From contig NZ_JAUSTI010000012.1 of assembly GCF_030812775.1 (NCBI RefSeq), positions 1 through 64,000 of the forward strand: a DNA stretch of 64,000 nucleotides, written 5' to 3'. The notes under the pieces are model-generated. The model was not told the DNA's origin and searched no databases. It worked only from the letters and a program-made list of their open reading frames with translations. Shown one piece after another: positions 34,277-43,270 of this stretch (positions are counted from its first letter, which is position 1; each line of letters begins with the position of its first letter). The translations under genes and the position numbers were made by a program. The stretch is from Paenibacillus tundrae (lineage in GTDB: Bacteria > Bacillota > Bacilli > Paenibacillales > Paenibacillaceae).

Positions 34277-36208
34277 ATGCAAGGTCAAGGTAAGTTGTTG
34301 GTCATCGGATTTGGCCCAGGCGCGATGGAACATATTACGAATCGTGCACTGGAGGCGCTTCAGGAGAGCGAGGTTATCATCGGCTATAACACGTATGTCG
34401 ATCTCATTCGGCCGTTGTTAAACGGACAAGCGATCGTGCGGACGGGGATGACAGAGGAAGTAAGTCGGGCTCAAGAAGCGGTTAGACAGGCCGAAATGGG
34501 CAAAATTGTTGCGGTAATCTCCAGTGGTGACGCCGGCGTATACGGTATGGCAGGTCTAGTCTATGAGGTGTTGATGGAACAGGGATGGAAGCCTGAGAGC
34601 GGCGTTGCCGTTGAAGTCATCCCAGGTGTATCGGCTATCAATTCCTGTGCATCGCTACTTGGCGCACCAGTGATGCATGATGCGTGTACGATCAGCTTAA
34701 GTGACCATCTTACCCCATGGGATACGATTATTCGCCGGGTTGAAGCAGCGGCATCAGCAGACTTTGTCATTGCACTCTATAACCCGCGCAGTGGGCGGAG
34801 AACACGTCAAATTGTTGAGACACAGGAAATGCTGCTTCGTTACCGTGATCCCAAGACTCCAGTTGGATTAGTCAAAAGCGCTTACCGGGATCGTCAGGAC
34901 ATTGTCATGACTACCCTGGAGGACATGCTTAATCATGAGATCGGTATGCTGACCACCGTGATCATCGGTAACTCCTCGACCATGATGTACGAAGGACTCA
35001 TGGTCACTCCGCGTGGATATCAGCGCAAATACACGCTGAATACCGCGGAACAGTCGCTCAGACCTCATGAGCGACTTCGCACCGAAGCCGAGCCATGGTC
35101 GCTCGGCGCAAGAGAAGCCCGCGCTACCACCTCCGGTGAGGCAGCGGGCGCGGACGCGGCTCGCGAAGCACAAGCCGCGAAGCCCCAGGCGGAGCAAGCC
35201 ATGCCCGGCGTTAGCGCCGGAACAGGCCCAGCTCCGCAGAGCCAGCCGCCTGCCGGTGCAGGAGCCTTTGCTGCGCAGGCATCGCACCCGGCTGGCGGCG
35301 GCACCGCCGTGCTCGCTGGCGAGCGGCCAGCGTCAGCACCGGCAGATGCCGCACAGCGCGCAGCCGTTGCTTCGCCGCAAGCGGGCGCAGCTGCGCTGGC
35401 GGCGGAAGCGCTAACGCGGCTCGCGGCAGGCGGTGCCCTGGCGGGCGAGTCCCCTCGCCGCTGGCTGGACGCAGCGCCTGCTGCGCCTGGCGTGAGCGGC
35501 GAAGCACTGCAGGCCGCGGTCACTACGGCGGTTCGCACTACGCCCGCACCAGGGCAGAAGCCGCCGCTGTTCGAAGTTGGCGTATCGCCTGGCGTCGGCA
35601 ACAAGAAGTTCACTGCTGCGCAGATGGCACTGCTCGCACAGTGTGCGAGTGAAGATGGGGAGCTGGAGTATACACCAGAGCACCAGATTATTTTGCGAGT
35701 GCCAACCTTTGAGCCGGATCAACTCGTAGATGAGCTGCGGGCAGCGAACTTTATCGTAGTACCGATCGGGGATGTCATTAAAGTGAAAGCATGTGACTTC
35801 TGTGACATGGAGAAGGATGATGCTGTGCCGATGGCTAATCATTTGCAGGCCGTTATTGGCGGATTGAATGCTCCGAAGGAAACAAGCGTTGCCCTCAATG
35901 GATGTGGGATGGCTTGTTATGGTGCGGTGCTTGAGGATATCGGTATTGTGTATCGCAAAGGCGGGTATGACCTGTTCCTTGGCGGTAAGAAATTCGGACG
36001 TAATGCTCATCCTGCACAACCCGTGGCTGAAGGCATTACGGGAGATGAGATTGGTGGCATTGTGGAACGGATTGTTGCAGAGTATCGAGAAAAAGGACAT
36101 CCGAATGAACGTTTTCATAAATTTTTCAAACGTGTTGGCATGATTCAAGGCTTCCGTCATGTGGATGCACCCGTTACGGTGGAAGTTAATCCGATCTGTG
36201 GCGACTAA
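34277..36208 (+). CDS. cbiH: CbiH60: precorrin-3B C17-methyltransferase fused to Fe-S (NIR/SIR-like) domain
   Basis: 643 residues. Residues 1-~250 are the ring-contracting methyltransferase (VIGFGPGAMEHITNRALEAL, SSGDAGVYGMAGLVYE, EVIPGVSAINSCASLLGAP). Residues ~262-428 are an Ala/Pro/Gly-rich linker encoded by very G+C-rich DNA. Residues ~430-643 resemble a nitrite/sulfite-reductase repeat, with cysteines C506, C509, C543 and C547 placed to hold a 4Fe-4S cluster. The same fusion is known as CbiH60 in Bacillus megaterium, where it performs ring contraction in the anaerobic pathway. ATG at 34277 follows GGAGGAG. First gene of the riboswitch operon. Confidence 0.93.
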   Translation: MQGQGKLLVIGFGPGAMEHITNRALEALQESEVIIGYNTYVDLIRPLLNGQAIVRTGMTEEVSRAQEAVRQAEMGKIVAVISSGDAGVYGMAGLVYEVLMEQGWKPESGVAVEVIPGVSAINSCASLLGAPVMHDACTISLSDHLTPWDTIIRRVEAAASADFVIALYNPRSGRRTRQIVETQEMLLRYRDPKTPVGLVKSAYRDRQDIVMTTLEDMLNHEIGMLTTVIIGNSSTMMYEGLMVTPRGYQRKYTLNTAEQSLRPHERLRTEAEPWSLGAREARATTSGEAAGADAAREAQAAKPQAEQAMPGVSAGTGPAPQSQPPAGAGAFAAQASHPAGGGTAVLAGERPASAPADAAQRAAVASPQAGAAALAAEALTRLAAGGALAGESPRRWLDAAPAAPGVSGEALQAAVTTAVRTTPAPGQKPPLFEVGVSPGVGNKKFTAAQMALLAQCASEDGELEYTPEHQIILRVPTFEPDQLVDELRAANFIVVPIGDVIKVKACDFCDMEKDDAVPMANHLQAVIGGLNAPKETSVALNGCGMACYGAVLEDIGIVYRKGGYDLFLGGKKFGRNAHPAQPVAEGITGDEIGGIVERIVAEYREKGHPNERFHKFFKRVGMIQGFRHVDAPVTVEVNPICGD

Positions 36209-36490
36209 TCTTCTGCGAGGCAGAAAAGAACTCACAAGGTGATAAATGTGTGTTCAATAAGATCTTTTTTTTGCAGAGAATGCGATCTAAGTCACCTTTC
36301 AGTTCGAGCTGGATAGCCCAGAATCGAGTGATACCAACACGTTGTTATATAGAAGAGAGTAGCTGGACTACACCATGAAATGAAAATGTAGAAACATGCA
36401 ATTGTTGTTGATGTGCAATGAATGGAACACAAACACTATTTGATGAGATGCCTAGATCCGTAGATCAGGCTAGGGAGGAATTATCCGGAG

Positions 36491-37681
36491 ATGAATGCGA
36501 TATTGCTGGTGGGACACGGTAGCCGTGATCCCGAGGGAAACCGGGAGTTAATGGAGTTTGCAAACTCAGTGGCAGAGAAAGCACCGAAGAATACGATTGT
36601 GGAAACTTGTTTTTTGGAGTTAGCTAAACCAGGTATTGCCCAAGGCGTAACGGCATGTGTAGAAAAGGGAGCGACTCGCGTCGTGCTCGTACCTATTATT
36701 TTGTTCGCAGCAGGTCATGCCAAAATCGATATTCCAAATGCCATTGACCGTGCCAAAGCGCGTTATCCTCAAGTGGAATTCATCTATGGACGTCCTATCG
36801 GTGTGCACGAGAAGGTCATTCAGATTATGCAGACCCGTTTGCAGGAAGCACAGCCTGTATCTGCAAGTTCCGGCGGGGGAACGGCTGTAGCAACTGCACC
36901 GGTGGCGACGGATGAAGAAACTGCGATCCTAGTGCTTGGAAGAGGAAGTAGTGACCCTGATGCGAACAGTGACTTTTTCAAAATGACGCGGATGTTGTGG
37001 GAGAAGTTGCCCTACAAGTGGGCCGAAAGTAGCTTTATCGGTGTAACTCAGCCTTCCTTCCCAGATGGATTGCAACGTTGCCTTCTGCTCGGAGCGAAGA
37101 AAATTATCGTGATGCCGTACTTCCTGTTCACAGGTGTGCTCATTAAACGTATTGATGAGATGACGGCAGAATTTGCAGCAGCACATCCAGATGTTCAGGT
37201 GGAGATCGGGGGATATTTCGGTCTACATCCACAACTGGTGGAAGTCGTACTAGAAAGAGCCAACGAAGGCTTATATGGACGTGTAGCTGCCAACTGTGAT
37301 AATTGCCAGTTCAGACTGGAAGCGGCAAAACATCACCATCACCACCACGATCATGACCACGATCATCATCATGATCATGACCACCATCATGATCACGACC
37401 ATCACCATGATCACGGGCATGACCATCATCACCACGATCATGTGCATACACATCACCACGAAGAGACGCATACTCACGAGCACACTCATGAACACGAGAA
37501 GGCCGAACAGAGGCTGGCGCCTGATTTCCATCACGATCACGATGGCGAGTTACATCATACTCATCATGATCAAGAAATCATTTCCGGTCATCAACATGAT
37601 GTGCCTTCACATGCCGAGACAGATGAGCAGACAACTAACGCACAGATTGCTGTAGCGGAGGAGCAGGTGAAGGGCTCATGA
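36491..37681 (+). CDS. cbiX: Sirohydrochlorin cobaltochelatase with His-rich tail
   Basis: 396 residues. It inserts cobalt into sirohydrochlorin, the first committed step of the anaerobic pathway. There are two ferrochelatase-like repeats: residues ~4-115 (LLVGHGSRDPEGNRELMEFA, VPIILFAAGHAKIDIP) and ~140-255 (LVLGRGSSDPDANSDFF). The active-site histidines are in GHGSRD and AGHAKID. From residue ~278 there is a tail of nearly pure His and Asp (HHHHHHDHDHDH type) reaching about residue 375, likely a cobalt-binding store. Bacillus CbiX proteins also carry His-rich regions. The cbiJ start overlaps its stop as ATGA. Confidence 0.94.
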   Translation: MNAILLVGHGSRDPEGNRELMEFANSVAEKAPKNTIVETCFLELAKPGIAQGVTACVEKGATRVVLVPIILFAAGHAKIDIPNAIDRAKARYPQVEFIYGRPIGVHEKVIQIMQTRLQEAQPVSASSGGGTAVATAPVATDEETAILVLGRGSSDPDANSDFFKMTRMLWEKLPYKWAESSFIGVTQPSFPDGLQRCLLLGAKKIIVMPYFLFTGVLIKRIDEMTAEFAAAHPDVQVEIGGYFGLHPQLVEVVLERANEGLYGRVAANCDNCQFRLEAAKHHHHHHDHDHDHHHDHDHHHDHDHHHDHGHDHHHHDHVHTHHHEETHTHEHTHEHEKAEQRLAPDFHHDHDGELHHTHHDQEIISGHQHDVPSHAETDEQTTNAQIAVAEEQVKGS

Positions 37682-38448
37682 TCTTCATGTTATGTGGAAC
37701 AAGTGATGCGCGGGAGCTCGCATTACAAATTCAGCAGCAAGGTACAGAGGTGCTGACATCTGTAGTGACCGAGAGCGCAGCGAATAGTCTGTCTGAGGCA
37801 GGTTTGCCGGTACGCACAGGTCGTTTGACGATTCAAGCCATGGTAGAACTGGTACAAAAACAAGGAAGTCAAGCCATCGTAGATGCGAGCCACCCCTTTG
37901 CTGAAGAAGCACATGCCAATGCAATGGAAGCGGCCAAACAAGCAGGCATTCCCTACATTCGTTACGAGCGTACAGGACTTGCCTACGACGACCATCCGTT
38001 GTTACATGTGGTTTCTTCCTATGATGAAGCGGCACAGCAAGCGAAAGAGCTCAAGGGTTCTGTGATGCTAACAACAGGCAGCAAAACACTACAAATTTTC
38101 ACGAAGCACCTGCTCGGAGACCCAGATATTCGTCTCGTTGCTCGTATGCTTCCGCGTCTCGATAATATGGAGAAATGCAATGAGCTAGGTGTGGAACAAC
38201 GCAATATTATTGCGATGCAGGGGCCATTTTCACGTGAGATGAATGAAGCATTGTACAAGCATTACGCCACAACCGTTATGGTCACCAAGGAAAGCGGCAA
38301 AACCGGAGCCGTTGATGAGAAAATCCAATCTGCGTTGGAGCTGGGCATTCATGTGGTGCTGATCTCACGCCCTGAGGCGGAGTTTGGAACGGTATTTGAT
38401 GAATTTGATGGTGTACTGAGTGAGCTGAGCCGTGTACTGGTGCCATAA
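37678..38448 (+). CDS. cbiJ: Cobalt-precorrin-6A reductase
   Basis: 256 residues. Reduces cobalt-precorrin-6A to 6B with NAD(P)H. The N-terminal FMLCGTSDARELALQIQQQG and VDASHPFAEEAHANAMEAA motifs define the CbiJ/CobK family. MLTTGSKTLQIF and the C-terminal VTKESGKTGAVDEKIQSALE follow. Its start overlaps cbiX as ATGA, showing translational coupling. Full length for the family. Downstream 119 bp hold a family B remnant before cbiC. Confidence 0.92.
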   Translation: MIFMLCGTSDARELALQIQQQGTEVLTSVVTESAANSLSEAGLPVRTGRLTIQAMVELVQKQGSQAIVDASHPFAEEAHANAMEAAKQAGIPYIRYERTGLAYDDHPLLHVVSSYDEAAQQAKELKGSVMLTTGSKTLQIFTKHLLGDPDIRLVARMLPRLDNMEKCNELGVEQRNIIAMQGPFSREMNEALYKHYATTVMVTKESGKTGAVDEKIQSALELGIHVVLISRPEAEFGTVFDEFDGVLSELSRVLVP

Positions 38449-38460
38449 ACAGCACATATA

Positions 38461-38493
38461 GAGGTTGTTCCAAAAGTCCGCTTTTGATTACGC
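38461..38493. repeat. Family B remnant between cbiJ and cbiC
   Basis: GAGGTTGTTCCAAAAGTCCG followed by CTTTTGATTACGC closely matches the left end of the 4631-4834 element (GTTCAAAAAGCCCGCTTTTG, then ATTACGC). Interior and right end are missing. Confidence 0.65.
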
Positions 38494-38567
38494 ACATATA
38501 GTCCAAATTTTCAAAATTTAATTTTAAATGAATGATTTTCATAATCCCTTTTAGGAGTGAATGCAGG

Positions 38568-39215
38568 ATGGATTTCAAAACAGAATTCAAACCTCTGACA
38601 GTACAGCCACAGGAGATTGAAGGCAAAAGCTTCGAGATGATTACCGAGGAGCTGGGCGAGCATCCGTTCACGGATGAACAGTATCCAGTCGTGCAACGTG
38701 TCATTCACGCATCTGCTGATTTTGAACTAGGTCGGAGCATGGTATTCCACCCTGATGCGATCCAAGCCGGGATTGCAGCACTGCGTGCTGGACAATCTGT
38801 TATTGCCGATGTGCAGATGATTCAAGCGGGCGTGAGCAAAGACCGCATTCGCAACTTCGGCGGAGACGTGCATGTACATATCTCCGATCCAGATGTGATG
38901 GAGGAAGCGAAACGGTTGAACACAACGCGTGCCATTATTTCCACTCGTAAAGCCACCCAAGCATACGAGGGTGGGATCTACGCGATTGGTAACGCACCAA
39001 CTGCGTTGCTGGAACTAATCCGTCTGGTTAAAGAAGGCGAAGCGAAGCCCGGCTTGATCATTGGTATGCCCGTAGGATTCGTATCCGCTGCTGAGTCGAA
39101 GGATGAGCTGCGCAAACTGGATATCCCATTCATCACCAATATTGGCCGCAAAGGCGGCAGCACCATCGTCGTCGCTGCCCTTAACGCCATCTCAATCATG
39201 GCAATGAAATCCTAG
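38568..39215 (+). CDS. cbiC: Cobalt-precorrin-8 methylmutase
   Basis: 215 residues. Moves the C11 methyl group to C12, giving cobyrinate. The catalytic histidine is in RVIHASADFE. The blocks ADVQMIQAGVSKDRIRNFG, AIGNAPTALLELIRL and GMPVGFVSAAESKDEL are CbiC/CobH signatures. ATG at 38568 follows TTTTAGGAG; the frame to 38532 is unsupported. It is separated from cbiD by 890 bp of repeats, so cbiD onward may need a separate promoter or read through. Confidence 0.93.
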   Translation: MDFKTEFKPLTVQPQEIEGKSFEMITEELGEHPFTDEQYPVVQRVIHASADFELGRSMVFHPDAIQAGIAALRAGQSVIADVQMIQAGVSKDRIRNFGGDVHVHISDPDVMEEAKRLNTTRAIISTRKATQAYEGGIYAIGNAPTALLELIRLVKEGEAKPGLIIGMPVGFVSAAESKDELRKLDIPFITNIGRKGGSTIVVAALNAISIMAMKS

Positions 39216-39288
39216 TGCTCCTTGTTTGATTACTCATTCGACACATGTTTCATCAATTACAAGGTTTGAACTAACAAGCTATCATCAA

Positions 39289-39830
39289 GGTCAAAATGGC
39301 TGCGAGGTCTGTGGACTAGTAACTCCATTCACCGCGATCTACTAGTAGAGGTGAATGAATAGTTACCCCAATGCATTCCAGCCAAGGTCAACCATTTAAT
39401 CCATGGCTGTAATGTCTCTACGTGCCATGGTCAAAATGGCTGCGAGGTCTGTAGACTAGTAACTCCATTCACCGCGATCTACTAGTAGAGGTGATTGAAT
39501 AGTTACCCAAATGCATTTCAGCCAAGGTCAGCCATTTAATCCGTGGCTGTAATGTCTCTACGTGCCAAGGTAAAAATGGCTGCGAGGTCTGTGAATTAGT
39601 AACTCCATTCACCGCGATCTACTAGTAGCGGTGAATGAATAGTTACCCAAATGCATTTCAGCCAAGGTCAGCCATTTAATCCATGGCTGTAATGTCTCTA
39701 CGTGCCATGGTCAAAATAGCTGCAAGGTCTACGGATTAGTAACTCCATTCACCGCGATCTACTAGTAGCGGTGAATGAATAGTTACCCCAAATGCCCTCT
39801 AGCCCAGGTTTAGTCATTTAAATCAGGGCT
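39289..39830 (+). repeat. Four tandem 140-bp repeats between cbiC and cbiD
   Basis: Copies start at 39289, 39429, 39569 and 39709, exactly 140 bp apart, the last being slightly short and diverged. Each contains CATTCACCGCGATCTACTAGT, where the TCTACTAGTAGA palindrome lies inside a larger TAACTCCATTCACC/GGTGAATGAATAGTTA stem, and a second AGCCAAGG/CCATGGCT stem. No conserved reading frame was evident. Copies 3 and 4 have GCGGT in place of GAGGT, which restores a perfect ACCGC/GCGGT pair. Confidence 0.95.
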
Positions 39831-39885
39831 GGAGGAATGTACTGTTGTACTTACGAAGTGTGCCAGAGACGCAGGAGGTAGCGCA

Positions 39886-40005
39886 GGGAACGGAATCGAT
39901 TCTGTAGAAGCGGAGCGGTCGCATTTGTCCCCGGATTTCTCCCTTAGCATAAGGGGAATCCAAGAAATCTGGGGACAACGGCGATCGAAAGAACGATCCG
40001 TTCCC
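39886..40005 (+). repeat. Family A element, diverged G+C-rich copy A4
   Basis: Has the family core (GTCCCCGGATTTCTCC paired with AGAAATCTGGGGAC) and CGGCGATCG next to it, but outer arms are GGGAACGGA/TCCGTTCCC instead of the usual A+T-rich ends. Lies directly before cbiD. Confidence 0.65.
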
Positions 40006-40105
40006 GGAGCGGCCACCCCGGAGTCTCCGCCCTCTGCGGCAAACGTAGTTACCTCAAGTACATCCGACAATTGAAATGATAAGAAAGGACGGGAGGTCAG
40101 AGACC

Positions 40106-41257
40106 ATGGAGAAGAAACGCATGAAAAGCGGTGAAGCACCCGATCCCGACAAACCGATGCGATCTGGCTTCACCACAGGGGCGTGTGCCACAGCCGTTGC
40201 GAAAGGGGCTACGCAGTTGCTGCTAACCGGAACCGTGCCTGAACAGGCTGTCGTCTCCCTCCCTGCAGGCTTTGACCACTCGTTCGAACTGATCGAGCAA
40301 AGCTTAAAGGATGGGGTGGCAACCTGTGCCACGATCAAGGATGCCGGCGATGACCCGGACGCAACACATCTCGCAAAGATTATTGCCCACGTCTCCTGGC
40401 GGGATGAACCTGGGATGGAGCTGGATGGGGGAATCGGCGTTGGGCGTGTGACGAAGCCGGGATTGCCTGTTCCAGTTGGCGAAGCAGCGATTAATCCTGT
40501 TCCGCGCCGCATGATCACCGAAGCAGTAACGCAGGTCCTCGCCGAACATGGCACAGCGCGAGGGGTGCGTGTGGTCATCAGCGTGCCAGACGGAGAAGAG
40601 ATCGCGAAGAAAACGCTGAATTCCCGACTTGGCATTCTCGGTGGTATCTCGATTCTGGGTACACGGGGCGTAGTTGTACCGTTCTCCACATCGGCGTACA
40701 AAGCCAGCGTCGTGCAGGCGATCTCGGTAGCCCAGGCTTCCGGTTGTGAACATATCGTCCTGACCACTGGAGGAAGCAGTGAGAAATATGCGATGAAGAT
40801 GATGCCTGAACTGCCGGAGGAAGCTTTTATTCAGATGGGCGATTTTGTTGGCTTTGCGATCAAGCATGGCAAGCGGCTAGGGATGAAACGCATCAGTCTG
40901 GTCGGCATGCCGGGTAAGTTTGCCAAGGTGGCACAAGGTGTCATGATGGTACATTCCAAGAGTGCGCCGGTGGATTTTGGATTTCTTGCGTCCGTCGCTC
41001 GGGAGACGGGAGCCGGAGATGAGCTGGCGCAAGCGATCGAGGAAGCCAACACGGCGACTCAGGTAGCGGATATGATGACCGAAGCAGGATATTTGCCCTA
41101 TTTTGAGCGGTTATGTACATATGCCTGTCGGCACTGTCTGGAGCATGCAGGCGGTGGCATGACGGTGGAAGTGGTCTTGGTAACGATGAAAGGAATGGAA
41201 CTTGGGAGGGCGGAAATCAGTGAACTTGACGACAACAACTGGAGTAAAGGATCGTAA
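40106..41257 (+). CDS. cbiD: Cobalt-precorrin-5B C1-methyltransferase
   Basis: 383 residues. Methylates C1 in the anaerobic pathway. MRSGFTTGACATAVAKGATQLLL is the family opening; VTKPGLPVPVGEAAINPVPR and VLTTGGSSEKYAMK follow. GGGAGG lies before the ATG at 40106; the frame to 40076 includes no better site. The cbiET start lies inside its 3' end with a 38-base overlap. It is preceded by 890 bp of repeats, so its expression may be influenced by them. Confidence 0.93.
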   Translation: MEKKRMKSGEAPDPDKPMRSGFTTGACATAVAKGATQLLLTGTVPEQAVVSLPAGFDHSFELIEQSLKDGVATCATIKDAGDDPDATHLAKIIAHVSWRDEPGMELDGGIGVGRVTKPGLPVPVGEAAINPVPRRMITEAVTQVLAEHGTARGVRVVISVPDGEEIAKKTLNSRLGILGGISILGTRGVVVPFSTSAYKASVVQAISVAQASGCEHIVLTTGGSSEKYAMKMMPELPEEAFIQMGDFVGFAIKHGKRLGMKRISLVGMPGKFAKVAQGVMMVHSKSAPVDFGFLASVARETGAGDELAQAIEEANTATQVADMMTEAGYLPYFERLCTYACRHCLEHAGGGMTVEVVLVTMKGMELGRAEISELDDNNWSKGS

Positions 41258-42521
41258 AATCCACATCATTGGTATAGGCGAAGACGGTGCAGCGGGGCTG
41301 ACATCCGAATGTTTGAACATGATCCAAGCAGCTAACGTACTTGTTGGCGGTGAACGTCTACTGCAACACTTCCCTGCATTTGCAGGCGAGAAGCTTGCGA
41401 TTAAGAGTGGTTTAAGTGATCTTGTTGTGAAAATAAAAGCGCTTCACGCCACACAAAATGTTGTTGTGCTGGCTTCAGGAGACCCGCTGTTCTACGGCAT
41501 TGCCGGGTATCTGGCGCGTAAGCTTGGCTCGGATCAATTGCAGATCCGACCTCATTTGAGCTCGCTGCAGCTCGCATTTGCCCAGCTCGGCGAGAGCTGG
41601 CAGGACGCCGTGCTCGAAAGTGTGCACGGACGTCCGCTCAAGGGACTCGCACAGCGCATCGATGGCAAAGCCAAGGTTGCGCTGCTCACCGATGAGCAGA
41701 ACAGCCCGGCGGCCATTGCAGCCTATCTGCAACAATTCGGCATGACCGAATATGACGCCTATGTGGCTGAGAATCTGGGCGCGGCAGATGAACGTGCCCG
41801 TCATTATACATTGGACGAGCTGGCGGCAGCCGAATGCAGCCCACTAAATGTAGTTATATTGCTGCGCCGCAAGGACGCACCAGCACCACGCAAAGGATTT
41901 GGCTTCTCGGATGAAGAGTTTCACCAACGCAAGCCGGAGAAAGGCCTAATCACGAAGCGCGAAGTGCGTGTGTTCAGCTTATCGGAGCTGCAACTCGCAG
42001 AGGATAGCGTTGTCTGGGATATCGGCGCAGGCTCAGGATCGGTGGCTGTGGAGTGCACACGGCTCGCGCCGAAGGGACAAGTCTTCGCTATTGAAAAAAA
42101 TGAAGGTGACCTCGTCAACATCGAGGCCAATCGAGTGAAATTCCGAACGGACTTTACCGTCCTTCATGCCAAAGCACCAGCAGGGCTGGACGAACTACCG
42201 AATCCGGATGCGGTGTTCATCGGTGGCAGCGGCGGTGAACTCGCGCAACTGATCGCCCTATGTGCGTCCCGGCTGCGCCCAGAGGGACGCATCGTGGTGA
42301 ATGCAGCGACAATTGAGACGCTGCATGACAGCATGAAGGCGATGCGCGAAGCAGGCATGGACGCATCGGTGACGTTGCTTCAGACGGCGCGTAGCAAGCC
42401 GATTTTGAACATGACTCGTTTTGACGGACTGAACCCGATTTATGTGATTACAGGACAGTATGTTGTTGCAGAGAACACAGAGGCACCAGCAGCGGGAACA
42501 ACAGCAGGAGCGGCAGAATGA
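41220..42521 (+). CDS. cbiET: Fused CbiE-CbiT precorrin methyltransferase/decarboxylase
   Basis: 433 residues. The N-terminal half (residues ~12-210) is CbiE, methylating C5 (IHIIGIGEDGAAGLTSECLN, VVVLASGDPLFYGIAGYLAR). The C-terminal half (~230-420) is CbiT, which methylates C15 and decarboxylates C12 (VVWDIGAGSGSVAVECTRLA with the SAM-binding glycines, and AVFIGGSGGELAQL). This fusion corresponds to CobL. GTG start at 41220 follows GGGAGGGCGG, within cbiD. The tail is an Ala/Gly/Thr-rich extension of about 15 residues. ATGA overlap with an alternative cbiL start. Confidence 0.93.
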   Translation: MNLTTTTGVKDRKIHIIGIGEDGAAGLTSECLNMIQAANVLVGGERLLQHFPAFAGEKLAIKSGLSDLVVKIKALHATQNVVVLASGDPLFYGIAGYLARKLGSDQLQIRPHLSSLQLAFAQLGESWQDAVLESVHGRPLKGLAQRIDGKAKVALLTDEQNSPAAIAAYLQQFGMTEYDAYVAENLGAADERARHYTLDELAAAECSPLNVVILLRRKDAPAPRKGFGFSDEEFHQRKPEKGLITKREVRVFSLSELQLAEDSVVWDIGAGSGSVAVECTRLAPKGQVFAIEKNEGDLVNIEANRVKFRTDFTVLHAKAPAGLDELPNPDAVFIGGSGGELAQLIALCASRLRPEGRIVVNAATIETLHDSMKAMREAGMDASVTLLQTARSKPILNMTRFDGLNPIYVITGQYVVAENTEAPAAGTTAGAAE

Positions 42522-42553
42522 TCGGTGAAACAGAGAACAAGGGGGATAACAAC

Positions 42554-43270
42554 ATGAGCATGGGAGCAGTAGGCACACTATATGGCGTGGGTGTTGGGCC
42601 AGGAGACCCGGAGCTGATTACCGTCAAAGCATACCGTATGATCAGGGAATGCCCTGTAGTCGCTTATCCGAAGAAACGCAAGGGTGGTAAATCCTACGCC
42701 CATGAGATCGTGGAGTTGTACGTGAATCCCGAAGAGAAGGAAATGCTGGGTCTGATCTTCCCGATGACGAAAGACCCTGTCGTACTGGAACGTGAATGGG
42801 GTAAAACCGTTGAGGCATGTTGGGGTGCGCTCAAGGAAGGGAAAGACGTCGCTTTTGTGACCGAAGGAGACCCGAATCTATATAGCACATTCATTCACTT
42901 GGCACGTCTGATGCGCGAGTTGCATCCTGAAGTGCCGATTTCCTCTATTCCAGGTATCTCATCTGTACTAGGTGCAGCGGCAGCGCTGGATATCCATCTG
43001 GCGGATGGGGACGAGCAGGTGGGCATCATCCCAGCAACAGCTGACAAAGAGGCTATGCGACAAGCGATTGAGCATCACGATACGATTGTATTTATCAAAG
43101 TGGCAAAGGTGCTTGACCTGATGCTGGAACTGCTGGAAGAGATGGGTCTGGGCGGCAAAGCCTCGGTCGTTACCAAAGTCACCTCTCCCTACGAACTGAT
43201 CTGGCGTGATGCCCGTGAACTGAAAGGGCAGGAGCTGGAATATCTGAGCCTGATGGTGGTGAGCAAATGA
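42554..43270 (+). CDS. cbiL: Precorrin-2 C20-methyltransferase
   Basis: 238 residues. Adds the C20 methyl group to cobalt-sirohydrochlorin (cobalt-factor II). GTLYGVGVGPGDPELITVKA is the SAM-binding P-loop-like opening of the uroporphyrin/precorrin methyltransferases. FVTEGDPNLYSTFIHLARL and SSIPGISSVLGAAAALDIHL define the C20 subgroup. AAGGGGG precedes the ATG at 42554; an alternative ATG at 42518 overlaps the cbiET stop as ATGA and would add twelve residues. cbiF overlaps its stop by four bases. Confidence 0.92.
   Translation: MSMGAVGTLYGVGVGPGDPELITVKAYRMIRECPVVAYPKKRKGGKSYAHEIVELYVNPEEKEMLGLIFPMTKDPVVLEREWGKTVEACWGALKEGKDVAFVTEGDPNLYSTFIHLARLMRELHPEVPISSIPGISSVLGAAAALDIHLADGDEQVGIIPATADKEAMRQAIEHHDTIVFIKVAKVLDLMLELLEEMGLGGKASVVTKVTSPYELIWRDARELKGQELEYLSLMVVSK

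Noticed and set aside
35065-35613. Ala-rich open frames on both strands in the cbiH linker region
   Set aside because: G+C-rich DNA has few stop codons in any frame; the in-frame reading joins two known domains.
36209-36490. Possible second riboswitch before cbiX
   Set aside because: An AGGTGA/TCACCT pair is visible but none of the conserved cobalamin or NiCo motifs; treated as plain intergenic DNA.
37271-37655. Antisense and shifted frames over the His-rich cbiX tail
   Set aside because: Repetitive CAT/GAT codons open the other frames too; the in-frame tail is continuous with CbiX and abuts cbiJ by ATGA.
39289-39830. CRISPR array interpretation of the 140-bp tandem repeats
   Set aside because: The whole 140-bp unit is repeated with no variable spacers, and no cas genes are present.
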